Part shown: piece after piece, positions 8,101 to 17,000 of the stretch
How positions within the stretch are numbered: position 1 is the first letter of the stretch
Layout of the letters: every line of letters starts with the position of its first letter
Source of the DNA: a virus
DNA length: 38,110 nt
Strand: one strand, 5' to 3'
Virus record (IMG/VR): IMGVR_UViG_3300033571_005621
Location: 1-38,110 of that record
Position numbers and translations under genes: made by a program
Notes under the pieces: model-generated
The model's input: only the letters and a program-made list of their open reading frames with translations
What the model was told of the DNA's origin: nothing
The model's database searches: none

Positions 8101-11100
8101 GACATGATTGGAAGGCTTGAGCAGGGGCTAACAGTAGACTGGTCTAAGTTCCATGCCATCCATTCTAATGTAAAGCCAACTAAGCCAAAGCAGACCATTC
8201 CTGGATATGCGGATGGAGTTGTTAGTGTTCCAGGGCCAAAGGGTGCGGGAGACATTGTGCCAGCAATGCTTTCTCCAGGCGAAGCCGTTATTCCAGCAGA
8301 CAAGTCAAAGAGATATGCTGGACTAATTCAGGCAATTATGGCTGACAAGATTCCAGGTTTTGAAAATGGACCAGGATTAATTCCAAAGGCCACTGAGCAA
8401 ATCAATAGCGTCATATCAAAGCTAACAGTTTCTGATAGATCCTTTGCTGCGCTTTCTAGAGTCCTAGATAATTACCAAGAGGTTCTTACAACAGTTGCTG
8501 AAAGAATGCTGGCTAGTGGTCAAAAGATAAGCCAGGCATCTATTAGAAGAAATGAAGATATTTTACGTGTTGCAAAAATGGCGGCAACGACATCTGCTGG
8601 CGGAGCAGCAGGAGGCGGTTCTGCATCATCTATTAGTGGAGTAAACCTGGCTCACGGAGCGCCAATGGTAAAGCTATCCCAAGAAATTGCAAGAGCCATC
8701 GGTCAAGAGCTAATTGCGGCAGGTATCACAAATAGAGTTTCAAACAGGCTAGCAGGCGCAGAGTCAGATGTAAATGCCTATGGAAACTTGGTCTTCCCAA
8801 TGCCTAGGTCGTTTAATGCTGGCGACATGACTGGAGCAGAGGCCTCTAGCTTTGTTAGGCAAGATCCTAGCATGTTTACAAGTGTTATTGCTGACATGTA
8901 TCAAATTGATAGAAATGATCCTAACTTAATGCAGTTTGCAGAAACCGTTGCAAGTGGGCTTGAGTCTGCGGGATCCCGTGCAATAGTCGACTCAGAGTTT
9001 TATGAAATTGTTGCCAACGGAATCGAGCAAATGGCAACTTCGGCTGCAAGAGATGCAATGATTGATGCTAGAAATACTCTTGCAACTATCGCAGATGACG
9101 ACAGAAGAGAGCCATTCTATTATGGAAGAGGAATGTCTGCAACTACCGAGCCATTTGTTCCAGGTGCAACATCTGTAGCCGCAACATCTGCAACATTACA
9201 AACTGGCAAGAGATCTTATGTAGAATTTAGAAAAGGTGCAGCTGGTCAGGAGTTAATGTCGCAGGCAAACCTAGTCGCAGATCAGTTTGTAGTAGAGCTT
9301 GTTAAGTCTCTTTCAAAGAGAATTAGCTCTGGAGAAATATCTGAAGAAGCCGCAGACTCTGTTTTCAGGGCAGTTATGACTGGTTTGGACGCAAACTCTC
9401 CATCTGGAGAATACAAAAAGATATCTGAGTCTGTATCTCAGGGCGTAAAGGCTGGGGCTGATGACGCCAAGCTTGCTGGTCAATTAATCGGAGAAACCGT
9501 TGCCGATTCTGCAGCAAGCACTACTAGAAGAGGGCCAAGAAGAGCGTCTACTAATCCAGAAACAGTTGCATGGCTAGCACAGCAACAGAGCCAGGCAGCA
9601 GCAATAGACACAGCCACTAATAAGAGAGCGCCAAGAAGAGTAACCGTCCCTGGAACGAAAGAGCTAAGAGAGGCTGAGCAGGCACAGCAAAGACAAACAC
9701 AGGCTACGCAAAATATGACAAGGGCTACCGAAGAAGGCTCAGATAATCTTATGAAGATGAATTCCGTTATTATGAATGGAACATTTGCAATTAGCTCTCT
9801 TTCTGGAGTCCTATCTCTATTTGGAGGTCAGTTTGCAGAACTTAACCAGCAAATATTTGGACTAAGCACTGCTCTTTTTGCTCTTATGCAAATAACACAA
9901 GTTTTAACACAGGCAAAAATTGCAGAACTACTTCAAACAAGACTGGGGGCTGCATTTATTGCGGTAAGAGCAGCTAGGGCATTCGGAACTGGTGCCATAG
10001 CAGCCAAGGGCCTTGCTGGAGGACTTAGCAGAGCTGTTTTGTGGCTTGGAAAATTCCTTGGTCCAGTTGGAGTTGCAACAACTGTCATTGGTGGCTTAGT
10101 TGCTGTTCTCCTGGCTGTAAACGAAGCAGAAGAAAAGAAAAAGAAAGCTCTTGTAGGACTTACAAAGACTACTAATTTGGCAGAAGAACAGCTACAAATG
10201 TTAGCTGATGAGTTTAGCGTTTCAAGAAAAAAGATTGATTTTGCTACTGCAGCAACTCCTTCTGAACAGGATAGCGTAGGAATTACACCACAAGACCTAG
10301 CTCAAAATCAAGAATTCTTAAATAAGTTTGACACACAGCTTGCTGGAATTAGAAGTGCAGCAGCAGAGTCTGTAAGTGTTGCACTAGAGGGATTGGCACT
10401 ACAGCTAGAGGGAGAGGGATTTGCTCCAGAGGCAATAAAGACTATTACTGAGGCACTTGTGGAAGCAGCAGGAAGAACAGATGTTAAGCTTGACTTCTTT
10501 AAGATTACTGCAACTGGAGAGATTGAGCTGGATGTAGATGTAAGAAAGTCTGCAGAACTTCTTATTGAAAATTATCGATCAGCGTTCCAGCAAAGCCAGC
10601 AAAGCTCTGGAGCTCTTGGAGAACAGCTTGGAAATACCACTGGTCAAGGTTTCTGGCCAACCTTCTGGTCAGCTTTTGGAACTGCCCAGGTAGGCGGAGG
10701 GCAGGCAATCAACTTAAGTGCTGCACTTGATATTGATAGAGAAACTGGAAAACTAAGGGCTAGAACAGAAGAGCTAAACTCCATAGCTAAGATTAAGCTA
10801 GAAGAACTTTCTGCATACTTTGTGTCAGCATTTACCAATATTAGATCAGAACTGCTTTCTGGATCGATGAGCATTGAGGATTACCATCTACAACTTTCTA
10901 CTCTTTTTAGCAGCCTAGCATCTTTGGGAGATGAAGCAATTATTCCTCTTATCCCTCAGCTAGCAGAGTCAATGGATATTAAAGAAGAAGTAGATGCTTT
11001 TGTGTCTGACTATGACAAGGTTTTAAAAATTAAGTCTGCGGTAGCAAACGTTCCTATATCTGATGACGACATCAAGGTACTAAATAAGGGTGGAAAAGAA

Positions 11101-13398
11101 GCTGAAGTAGTCAGAAAGAGAATTAATAAGCAAATTCTAGATTCTGCCAACAATCTAAAAAAGGTGGTCGCTGAGCAAAAAGAATCAGCCGTAATAGATG
11201 AAAATATTGGTACTGCCAATGCCCAACTAAATGATAGGGTTATTGCGCTACAAAACCAGTCAGCAGCCTACAAGATCTTGACCGATCTTGGATATGACGC
11301 TGCTACAGCTTTTGATTTAGCTGGAGACTCTGGTCTTGCTGCAGGTATTAAGGCTGCTTATGGTGCAGGCGTTGCATCTACTGAGTGGAAAGACATGAAG
11401 GCTTTGATCGACCAGGTGATAAGCCTGGAAAAGGCTGCTCCAAAGTCAATTGGTACTGGGCAAAAGAGTAAGTATGATCAAACCATAGAATCTCTAAAAG
11501 AGCAAAGAGATGAAATTAAGAATAACTCTATAGCTGTTTCTAGATTGACTAAGAATGGCTTTGACTTAGCAACAGCAATGAGAGCAGCAGAAGACCCTAT
11601 TACGGCAGCCGCTATTGCGACTACCAAAGTCGGCACCCAAAAATGGGAAAGATTAATTAAAGCAATTCAGACCACACAAGCTCTATTGTCTAAAAAAGAA
11701 ATTCAAGAACTTCTTCGTGGTGGCAAGATTGAGAAAGCCGATAAACAGGCACAGGTAACTGTGTCAACAGCCCTTAGTCGACTAGGATGGACTGCAGAGC
11801 AAATAGACAAAACTCTTTCAGACCAAGAATTTACCAATACTCTTGCAAAAGATTTAGGTGACGGAGTTATAGACTCTCAGCAATTACTAAACAGACTTAC
11901 TCAGATAAAGGAGCTTGAGAGTCTAGATATCCAGCTTAACATGACGACAAAAGAAGGAGCTGCCGAAGAGTTCCAAAAGAAGTATGACAAGGTTGTTGGA
12001 TATCTTGAGGCACAAAAGCAAACCATCGAGGTAGACTTCCAGATAAGAACTCTTTCTGATAACAGAATCATTCGTGAAGCCGAAGCTACCATTGCAGCAC
12101 TTCAGTTTAAGATTGATGATTTTGAGGCAGAGCTAACTGGCATAGAGGATCAAGAAACAAAAATTAATGAAACCTACGATTCAAGGAAGAAGGCTCTTGA
12201 TCAAATCTCTAAGGCGAATGAGCAAATTCAAAGACAGCAAAAGGCCCAGCTATCTGTTGCCGATGCCCTTAGCCAAGGAGATATTGCAGCTGCAGCTAGA
12301 GCAGCCCAAGAGTTACGAGCACAAAAGACTCAGGAAGGTTTGCAAAAGCAGGGAGAGTTCCTGGACAGATCGAGAGAGATGTCTCTTGATAAGATTAGAT
12401 CTGCAAATGGAAGAACTCGAAAGCAAATTGAAAAAGAAATTAAAGACCTCAAGGACCAGGTTTTTGCTGTTGAGGAAAAGACTCTGGAGCCAGCAAGAGA
12501 ACGAATTCGGCTTGCCACATTGGAAAAGGAAAGAAGCCAGGATTCCCTAAACTCTCAAATTCTAAATTGGGAAAAGTTAGCCGCAAGGGTTAATGAGGCA
12601 AAGCTAAAGCTAACCCCAGAAGAAATGGCTGCAATGGAATACCAGGCGGGATTGATAGCAGATCTTCTAGAAAACTGGAATAAGATTGAAGATAAAACTG
12701 CTACTCTTACAATTATTAAAAAGACTTTGGGTGAAGAGGATTCTACAGAAACCACTACAAAGAATGACGGCAAGAAAGATGGTACTGGTAAAAATGATGA
12801 CGGGACCACTCCAAAAGCAGTTGTAACTCCAATGCCAGTTGCCCAGGCTGCAGAAGTGTTAAACGCAAAGACGGCATTAAATAATGCAAAGGCTGGCGCT
12901 GATGCGGCAAAGGCAAGTGCAACTCTCGCTAAGGCAGCTGGGGTTGACATTAAAAAGACTACTGCCGACACAGCAGAAAGAAAGATTGTAAATGCAGTAG
13001 CGTCTGCATCGAAGGCTGTTGCTGGAAGAACTGCTGATTCAATTGAAAGGGCTGTAAATGCGGCCAAGCCCCAGACACAAGTAATTAATCCAAGGCTAAT
13101 GAAGTCCTCTGGCGGAATGATTAAGAAGTATGCTGCTGGAGGCTTTGCTATGGGAACAGATATTATCCCAGCTATGCTAACTCCTGGAGAGTTTGTGGTT
13201 AGAAGGCATGCTGTCCAGAATTTTGGAGTAGATAGGCTAAAGGCCATAAATAGTGGAAAATATGGCGGCGATTCAGTGTATAATTATTCGGTAAGCGTAA
13301 ACGTAAAGTCGGACGCAAATCCAGACCAGATTGCAAAGGCAGTAATGACCCAGATTAGACAGATTGATTCTCAAAGAATTAGGAGCACCAAACTATAA
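5167..13398 (+). CDS. Tape measure protein with inserted kinase-like segment
   Basis: At 2743 residues this is the largest gene and would set tail length; at about 0.15 nm per residue the tail could reach roughly 400 nm. Seen in order: N-terminal coiled-coil part; conserved tape-measure core (about 190-500, including QLEEQAIRFKRVYGELF and GDVEDLAFFLTAMKEGGINA); hydrophobic segments near 541-575 and 1615-1650 that could enter membrane; two PGPKGAGD-PAMLSPGEAVIP motifs (669-718, 1020-1069); a kinase-like segment between them (about 765-1000); a further globular part near 1159-1300; Gln/Glu-rich coiled coils (2300-2500); and a C-terminal GTDIIPAMLTPGEFVV motif near 2663. Lytic transglycosylase or peptidase motifs were not recognised. 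The ATG follows TAGGAG (5149-5154) by about 12 bases. The next gene starts in its stop (TAATG). Confidence 0.9.
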   Translation: MADIESNIRFGVDTSDAIASIKLLQAQVSAFQKQMASSSAANAESARKLRRGLVDDLNATGQWSASIRTIKSSSDSFTNSLEKNKLSMGEYFRYAGSQTTAFRNLFTTEFNTIEKVARERVKDLQTQYIGLGRDANGALKSIAVRPLRLDMESLATQTAMNAQRQQIFNQLLRQGSTNLLNFGKNTQWAGRQLMVGFTIPLSIFGTMAGKTFMQLEEQAIRFKRVYGELFTPPEEADQMLETLKELGKEFTKYGVAVEKTLGLAADAAAMGKTGTELLDQVTEANRLAVLGNVEQQQALETTISITNAFGVATEDLAKKIDFLNAVENQTVVSIEDMTIAVPKAGPVVQQLGGDVEDLAFFLTAMKEGGINASEGANALKSGLASLINPTGAAANMLKVFGINVQEIVDSSRGDVRKLVVDFASALDTLDPSQRAQAIEQLFGKFQFSRLSTLFQNVIQEGTQASRVLELANATTQELAQLSEKELKRVEESTTFRFRKAIEEFQLAIAPVGEEFLKLITPIIEFATKIIEKFNSLSDGAKGFITGLTVLLGAVGPVAIMTFGLLANGVANIIKGFTFVRELFLRTGKQSTILGEQLDYMTVEQLQAAAVAASLDQVHQKLIQTFSSEAAAVQNLGNVYKQAFNEQQRFDTGRNIARAAGLRLNSGIVSVPGPKGAGDVVPAMLSPGEAVIPADAAKKYAPFIQGMIAGNIPGFAKGVFLGMPKSGKGTGKDREAADQIYSMFQNSSYANTPPRNYGHQLAKTTGHSFPIFGLGGVYMSPEGKKVFVKPVLDERSAVAEIRATQIARQAHGLKAPEQKIVVMQDPTDPKRQRRFLALESALDSTFVNNDPMGIFNEDQYFKQLVASLVRVDKDLSASNVYRDVVADVGPAGVFSRASGVRDYADSLPSMEQQAMINLLGIKGGAKKAFAESTVALMAGLTPQQYHQRMISEIQQVLPLLRQTVAGFKLTDPREVKVYSDMIGRLEQGLTVDWSKFHAIHSNVKPTKPKQTIPGYADGVVSVPGPKGAGDIVPAMLSPGEAVIPADKSKRYAGLIQAIMADKIPGFENGPGLIPKATEQINSVISKLTVSDRSFAALSRVLDNYQEVLTTVAERMLASGQKISQASIRRNEDILRVAKMAATTSAGGAAGGGSASSISGVNLAHGAPMVKLSQEIARAIGQELIAAGITNRVSNRLAGAESDVNAYGNLVFPMPRSFNAGDMTGAEASSFVRQDPSMFTSVIADMYQIDRNDPNLMQFAETVASGLESAGSRAIVDSEFYEIVANGIEQMATSAARDAMIDARNTLATIADDDRREPFYYGRGMSATTEPFVPGATSVAATSATLQTGKRSYVEFRKGAAGQELMSQANLVADQFVVELVKSLSKRISSGEISEEAADSVFRAVMTGLDANSPSGEYKKISESVSQGVKAGADDAKLAGQLIGETVADSAASTTRRGPRRASTNPETVAWLAQQQSQAAAIDTATNKRAPRRVTVPGTKELREAEQAQQRQTQATQNMTRATEEGSDNLMKMNSVIMNGTFAISSLSGVLSLFGGQFAELNQQIFGLSTALFALMQITQVLTQAKIAELLQTRLGAAFIAVRAARAFGTGAIAAKGLAGGLSRAVLWLGKFLGPVGVATTVIGGLVAVLLAVNEAEEKKKKALVGLTKTTNLAEEQLQMLADEFSVSRKKIDFATAATPSEQDSVGITPQDLAQNQEFLNKFDTQLAGIRSAAAESVSVALEGLALQLEGEGFAPEAIKTITEALVEAAGRTDVKLDFFKITATGEIELDVDVRKSAELLIENYRSAFQQSQQSSGALGEQLGNTTGQGFWPTFWSAFGTAQVGGGQAINLSAALDIDRETGKLRARTEELNSIAKIKLEELSAYFVSAFTNIRSELLSGSMSIEDYHLQLSTLFSSLASLGDEAIIPLIPQLAESMDIKEEVDAFVSDYDKVLKIKSAVANVPISDDDIKVLNKGGKEAEVVRKRINKQILDSANNLKKVVAEQKESAVIDENIGTANAQLNDRVIALQNQSAAYKILTDLGYDAATAFDLAGDSGLAAGIKAAYGAGVASTEWKDMKALIDQVISLEKAAPKSIGTGQKSKYDQTIESLKEQRDEIKNNSIAVSRLTKNGFDLATAMRAAEDPITAAAIATTKVGTQKWERLIKAIQTTQALLSKKEIQELLRGGKIEKADKQAQVTVSTALSRLGWTAEQIDKTLSDQEFTNTLAKDLGDGVIDSQQLLNRLTQIKELESLDIQLNMTTKEGAAEEFQKKYDKVVGYLEAQKQTIEVDFQIRTLSDNRIIREAEATIAALQFKIDDFEAELTGIEDQETKINETYDSRKKALDQISKANEQIQRQQKAQLSVADALSQGDIAAAARAAQELRAQKTQEGLQKQGEFLDRSREMSLDKIRSANGRTRKQIEKEIKDLKDQVFAVEEKTLEPARERIRLATLEKERSQDSLNSQILNWEKLAARVNEAKLKLTPEEMAAMEYQAGLIADLLENWNKIEDKTATLTIIKKTLGEEDSTETTTKNDGKKDGTGKNDDGTTPKAVVTPMPVAQAAEVLNAKTALNNAKAGADAAKASATLAKAAGVDIKKTTADTAERKIVNAVASASKAVAGRTADSIERAVNAAKPQTQVINPRLMKSSGGMIKKYAAGGFAMGTDIIPAMLTPGEFVVRRHAVQNFGVDRLKAINSGKYGGDSVYNYSVSVNVKSDANPDQIAKAVMTQIRQIDSQRIRSTKL
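7171..7320 (+). repeat. Tape measure PAMLSPGE motif, copy 1 (residues 669-718)
   Basis: Encodes SVPGPKGAGD, then VPAMLSPGEAVIPAD, ending in a helix with IPGFAKG. The same unit recurs at 8224-8373 with clear similarity in both protein and DNA. Such motifs with PAML(S/T)PGE are common near the ends of tape measure proteins. Confidence 0.85.
7459..8166 (+). other. Kinase-like segment inside the tape measure gene (about residues 765-1000)
   Basis: The protein here carries the residue pattern of small protein/small-molecule kinases: a Gly-rich turn (FGLGGVYMSPEG), then FVK with K788, a helix Glu E799 (VAEIRA), a linker-like ALESALD, and a catalytic-type loop D873-x4-N878 (DLSASN) followed after 7 residues by D886-V-G888 (ADVGPAG). 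The Asp-to-Asn spacing equals that of D-x-x-x-x-N in kinases, and the order K, E, D, N, D is right. No His-Arg-Asp motif is present. The segment is flanked by the two PAMLSPGE copies, as though a cassette had been inserted. This call is by eye and needs a profile or structure test. Confidence 0.45.
8224..8373 (+). repeat. Tape measure PAMLSPGE motif, copy 2 (residues 1020-1069)
   Basis: Second copy of the SVPGPKGAGD / PAMLSPGEAVIPAD unit with the same following helix and a shared IPGF. It differs from copy 1 mainly at synonymous sites and in the helix, so the duplication is old. Together the copies bracket the kinase-like segment. Confidence 0.85.
13111..13269 (+). repeat. C-terminal diverged PAMLTPGE motif of the tape measure (residues 2649-2701)
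   Basis: Encodes GGMIKKYAAGGFAMGTDIIP followed by AMLTPGEFVVRRHAVQNFG. It is a distant third copy of the motif and lies close to the C-terminus, its common place in tape measure proteins. It supports the overall assignment. Confidence 0.8.
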
Positions 13399-14066
13399 TG
13401 GCTACTAATGGATACCTGTCAAACCGTAAGGCAAACAATAGACCTCAGGGGATGCTATGGTCAGAAAACCCTGGAAGACTTGATAATGGATTTTATGTTC
13501 CAGATGGCCTAGAAGTTGGACAAAATCTGGAGGGAATATCTAACACAGAATTAGTTGATCAGTTCTTAATCCTATCAGACGATAATCGTGAACCGCTAAA
13601 CTTTAGCATTAATAGAATTGAAAAAAGAGAAAGAACTATTAATGGAAGAATGAGATCTTATCACATAGCAGACAAACTATCTCTTTCTACGTCCTGGAAT
13701 GTTCTGCCATCAAGAGGGTTTTTCTATAAGCCAAACTTTGAGCAAGATGGAACCTCTGAGTATACTGGCCTATTTGGAAAGCCAGGATCACAACAGGATA
13801 TACAGTTCACCTCTGATGGCGGAGCAGGTGGCGTCGAAATGCTAAAGTGGTATCAAGATCACACAGGGCCATTCTGGGTATTTCTTGCATATGACAGATA
13901 CGACAATTTTGACAATGGAACAGATTCTCAAGAAAAGTATTTTAAGCTACAGCAATACAATCAGGTTATTGAAATGTACATAACAGACTTTTCCTACACA
14001 GTTGAAAAAAGAGGCGGTTCTAACCACGACTTATGGAATATTTCTGTAACTTTAGAGGAAGTTTAG
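13398..14066 (+). CDS. Distal tail (Dit-like) minor tail protein
   Basis: A 222-residue protein following the tape measure gene by a TAATG overlap, in the position of the distal tail protein of siphophages, the adaptor between tube and tip. The sequence is aromatic and beta-rich (SLSTSWNVLPSRGFFYKPNF, GPFWVFLAYDRYDNFDN, then IEMYITDFSYTVEKRG) and ends in an acidic strand (ISVTLEEV). That ending strand is typical of tail proteins that build the hexameric ring. No enzymatic motif is seen. The assignment is from order and composition; it could instead be another hub-associated protein. Confidence 0.5.
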   Translation: MATNGYLSNRKANNRPQGMLWSENPGRLDNGFYVPDGLEVGQNLEGISNTELVDQFLILSDDNREPLNFSINRIEKRERTINGRMRSYHIADKLSLSTSWNVLPSRGFFYKPNFEQDGTSEYTGLFGKPGSQQDIQFTSDGGAGGVEMLKWYQDHTGPFWVFLAYDRYDNFDNGTDSQEKYFKLQQYNQVIEMYITDFSYTVEKRGGSNHDLWNISVTLEEV

Positions 14067-14067
14067 A

Positions 14068-17000
14068 ATGTTTCAAAGTCAAAGACTAAAGCAGATACTA
14101 GAAACATCGTCATCAATTAAGAGCCAGGGCATCGTTGTTGCAGAGTGGAACATGAATGTTTCTGATAATATTTCTACAATTGGAAACTATCGCTATAGAC
14201 CACTACTGCCAATTACAGAAAAATACTCCCAGGTTCCAATGAACTATGACCCAGATGATTTCGGGTCTTTTTATAAAGGGGCTACTGACGCCGATGCGGT
14301 TGTCGACGGTGGTATTAATGACGAAACAGACCAGCCAATGCTTTTTACTTCAAAAAAGGATAAGGAAAGACTTCTATATTCTTTAGAAGACTGTCTGGGA
14401 AGGTTTCGTCCAAGATCTGGAATTAATAAGCTGAGGTTTGAGCAGGGAACATCATTCTTGCATCACAGCAACCAGGATGTCTTTAAAAGACCAAGATACT
14501 ACATGGCAGATAGGTCTGACAAATTTAAGTACTGGACATCCTACAGAACAGAATCTGGTGTTGAACGTGGAATTGCCAATTCACTATCTTCTGGACAGTT
14601 TTTTATTGATGACGCTTCACCATTTGTTGTTTATAAGCAAGCGGTACCAGCAAACAGAATTGTTGTAAAAATGCAAACTCATGTGGGCAACATAGACCTA
14701 GGCCCATTTGTCGGAGAGTCTGGAGCATTTTCGGATCCATTCTTTGGAGATGAAAACAGGGCAGTTCCAAAAAACTGGAAGATTCAGTATTTAAATAGAA
14801 ATACATGGATGGATGCAGTCTCATTTAATGGGAATGAAAAAAGAAAAAATGGAGAAAACGTTATTGGCCCAGACGGCTATGTTGAGTTAGAGTATGGTCT
14901 AATTACCCCAGACGAATATTCTCAGGGCTTCCGCATGATTGGGCAGATATCCTCTACTGTTGCTTTGCCGAATTCTGCTATACCAAACACGGCATATTTA
15001 CTAAAGACCAACAACGCAGACAGCGGGACAGTTTATGTCTTTGACAAAGTTTCTAATGACTGGATATCTTTTCCTGCTCGATACGGATGGTTTTTAAAAG
15101 ATGATAGTAACGAGTCAATCGGATACAACTTTGCAAAAGATCTAACACTATCCTCTGATGTCCTTTCTGAAAATGACCAGGTTAATACAGAATTTATGTT
15201 TGTCCGTGGGCTACGTATTGTGGTCGAGACCATGAACAGGCAAGACGCCTCATTTGATTTAATAGAGATGTCTCCAAGGCTTGCGGTAGATCTTTCTGAT
15301 AAGGTAACAGGAATAGACGTTAAGAAGAGCGCATCGGATCTAGGAGTGTCTGGTCTCCCAGTAGGACAGCTTCTAGCTGGTGTTGGCTCTGTTGAGCTTT
15401 TTGACGATGATCTGTCCTTTAGTCCATATAACCCAAAAAGCGTTATTGCAGATTATGTAAATCAAAATATTCAAATAAAGATTTATGATGCAATCTTTTC
15501 GGATTCTGGAGAAATTTTTTATGTTCCAATAAAAACAATGTACTCAGAAGGATTTCCAGAGATTAGCAATGACAATCGTAAAGTGCAGTTATCTCTTAGA
15601 GACCTATTCTTTTATTTTGAATCACTATCGGCACCAGAGTTGCTAATTCAAAATGCATCACTTTCCTATGCCGTTTCCTTGTTGCTAGACTCAGTTGGAT
15701 TTAGTAATTATGTTTATCTTAGAAATGAAACCGAATCAGAAGAAATAATACCGTTCTTCTTTATTCCGCCAGACCTTTCTGTGGCCGAAGTCTTAGAGGC
15801 ACTAGCGGTTGCAACACAGTCTGCTATGTTTTTTGACGAATACAATAACTTCATCGTAATGAGTAAAAACTATATTTTGCCATCAGAAGAGGAAAGACAA
15901 ACCGACATGGTTTTGCTAGGGGCAATTGATTCAAAAAGAGAAGGGGCCTATAGCAATAAGCTTAGAAATCCAGCTAAGCTTTCCGATATTATTGAAATTT
16001 CTTCTCAAGAAAACCAGGTATATAATGACGGAACAATCAACTATACTTCTAGATACATACAAAGAAGCTACGGTTCTATCGAACAAGCCTCAAAGCTAGA
16101 CAAAGATAAGCTATGGGTATACAAGCCATCCTTGCTATGGGAAGTAACAGCACCAGAAAAACTAAAGTCTATCAACGAAGAGACTGGGACTCAGGAAGCT
16201 TACGGATTAGCTGCAATTCCTCTAAACTCTGACTTATCTAGCGAGCTACCCAGGGTAGTCAATAATCAAGTAATCAACAATATTATTGATCTAGGGGAGG
16301 CTATCTATTGGCTACCAAGATACTCTGGCTATTTTTACTCTGGCGGAGAAATCATAAGATACGATGCAGTTGAATATAGCGTTTCATCTTTTTCTAACCA
16401 GCTTGGCCAGGACTTGGTAGGCGGAAACGTCTGGATTTCTAGTAACCGAGAATATCAAAATTATTTTTCTAAGCTATCCTTTAGTGGAAAAATGTATCCA
16501 ACTGGAAGGGTTAGGATTTACTCAGAGCCAAACACTCAAATTGTAAATGGCGAAACTATTCTGTCTCCTGGAGCTGTCGCTAAGCACGGTCGTGGACAAT
16601 TCGGTACATTGCCCACTAGTCATTCAGCTGGCCTAAATGAGTACTGGACAAGCAACTCCAGTATCCGTGGTTGTGAGATGCAGTCTCAGTATTTGTTCAG
16701 GGACTTGGCTGTTCCAGAAACAGAGCAGGGACCAGCAGGTATAAGTAACGAGTTTGCAACAAAAGCATCAAGAACAAGTTTGATTAAAAACTTTGAGTCA
16801 CTTGTTTTTCAGAATGAGCGTGGATCGTATGATTTATCTCAAAACGTACAGGCCTCAGCCCTTGTTTTTAATGGGCCACAGTTTGAAGCAGACAAGACTC
16901 CAATTAACTTTATTTCTTATATATATAAAAATCTTGTGCAAAATCAGGAAGTTCAAACGCCATTTAAGTACTTTGGAACTAGGATGAGGATAGTGGGCAA

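Noticed and set aside
12555-13247. A 230-codon open frame on the minus strand
   Set aside because: It mirrors the tape measure gene, has no ribosome site or promoter, and its translation is low complexity. All convincing genes are on the + strand.
13279-13284. TATAAT in the tape measure gene end
   Set aside because: It lies in coding DNA, lacks the correctly spaced TGn, and no start codon follows at a fitting distance except by long leader.
16021-16026. TATAAT in the hub gene
   Set aside because: Internal to a long reading frame with no gene start downstream; AT-rich coding DNA gives such boxes by chance.
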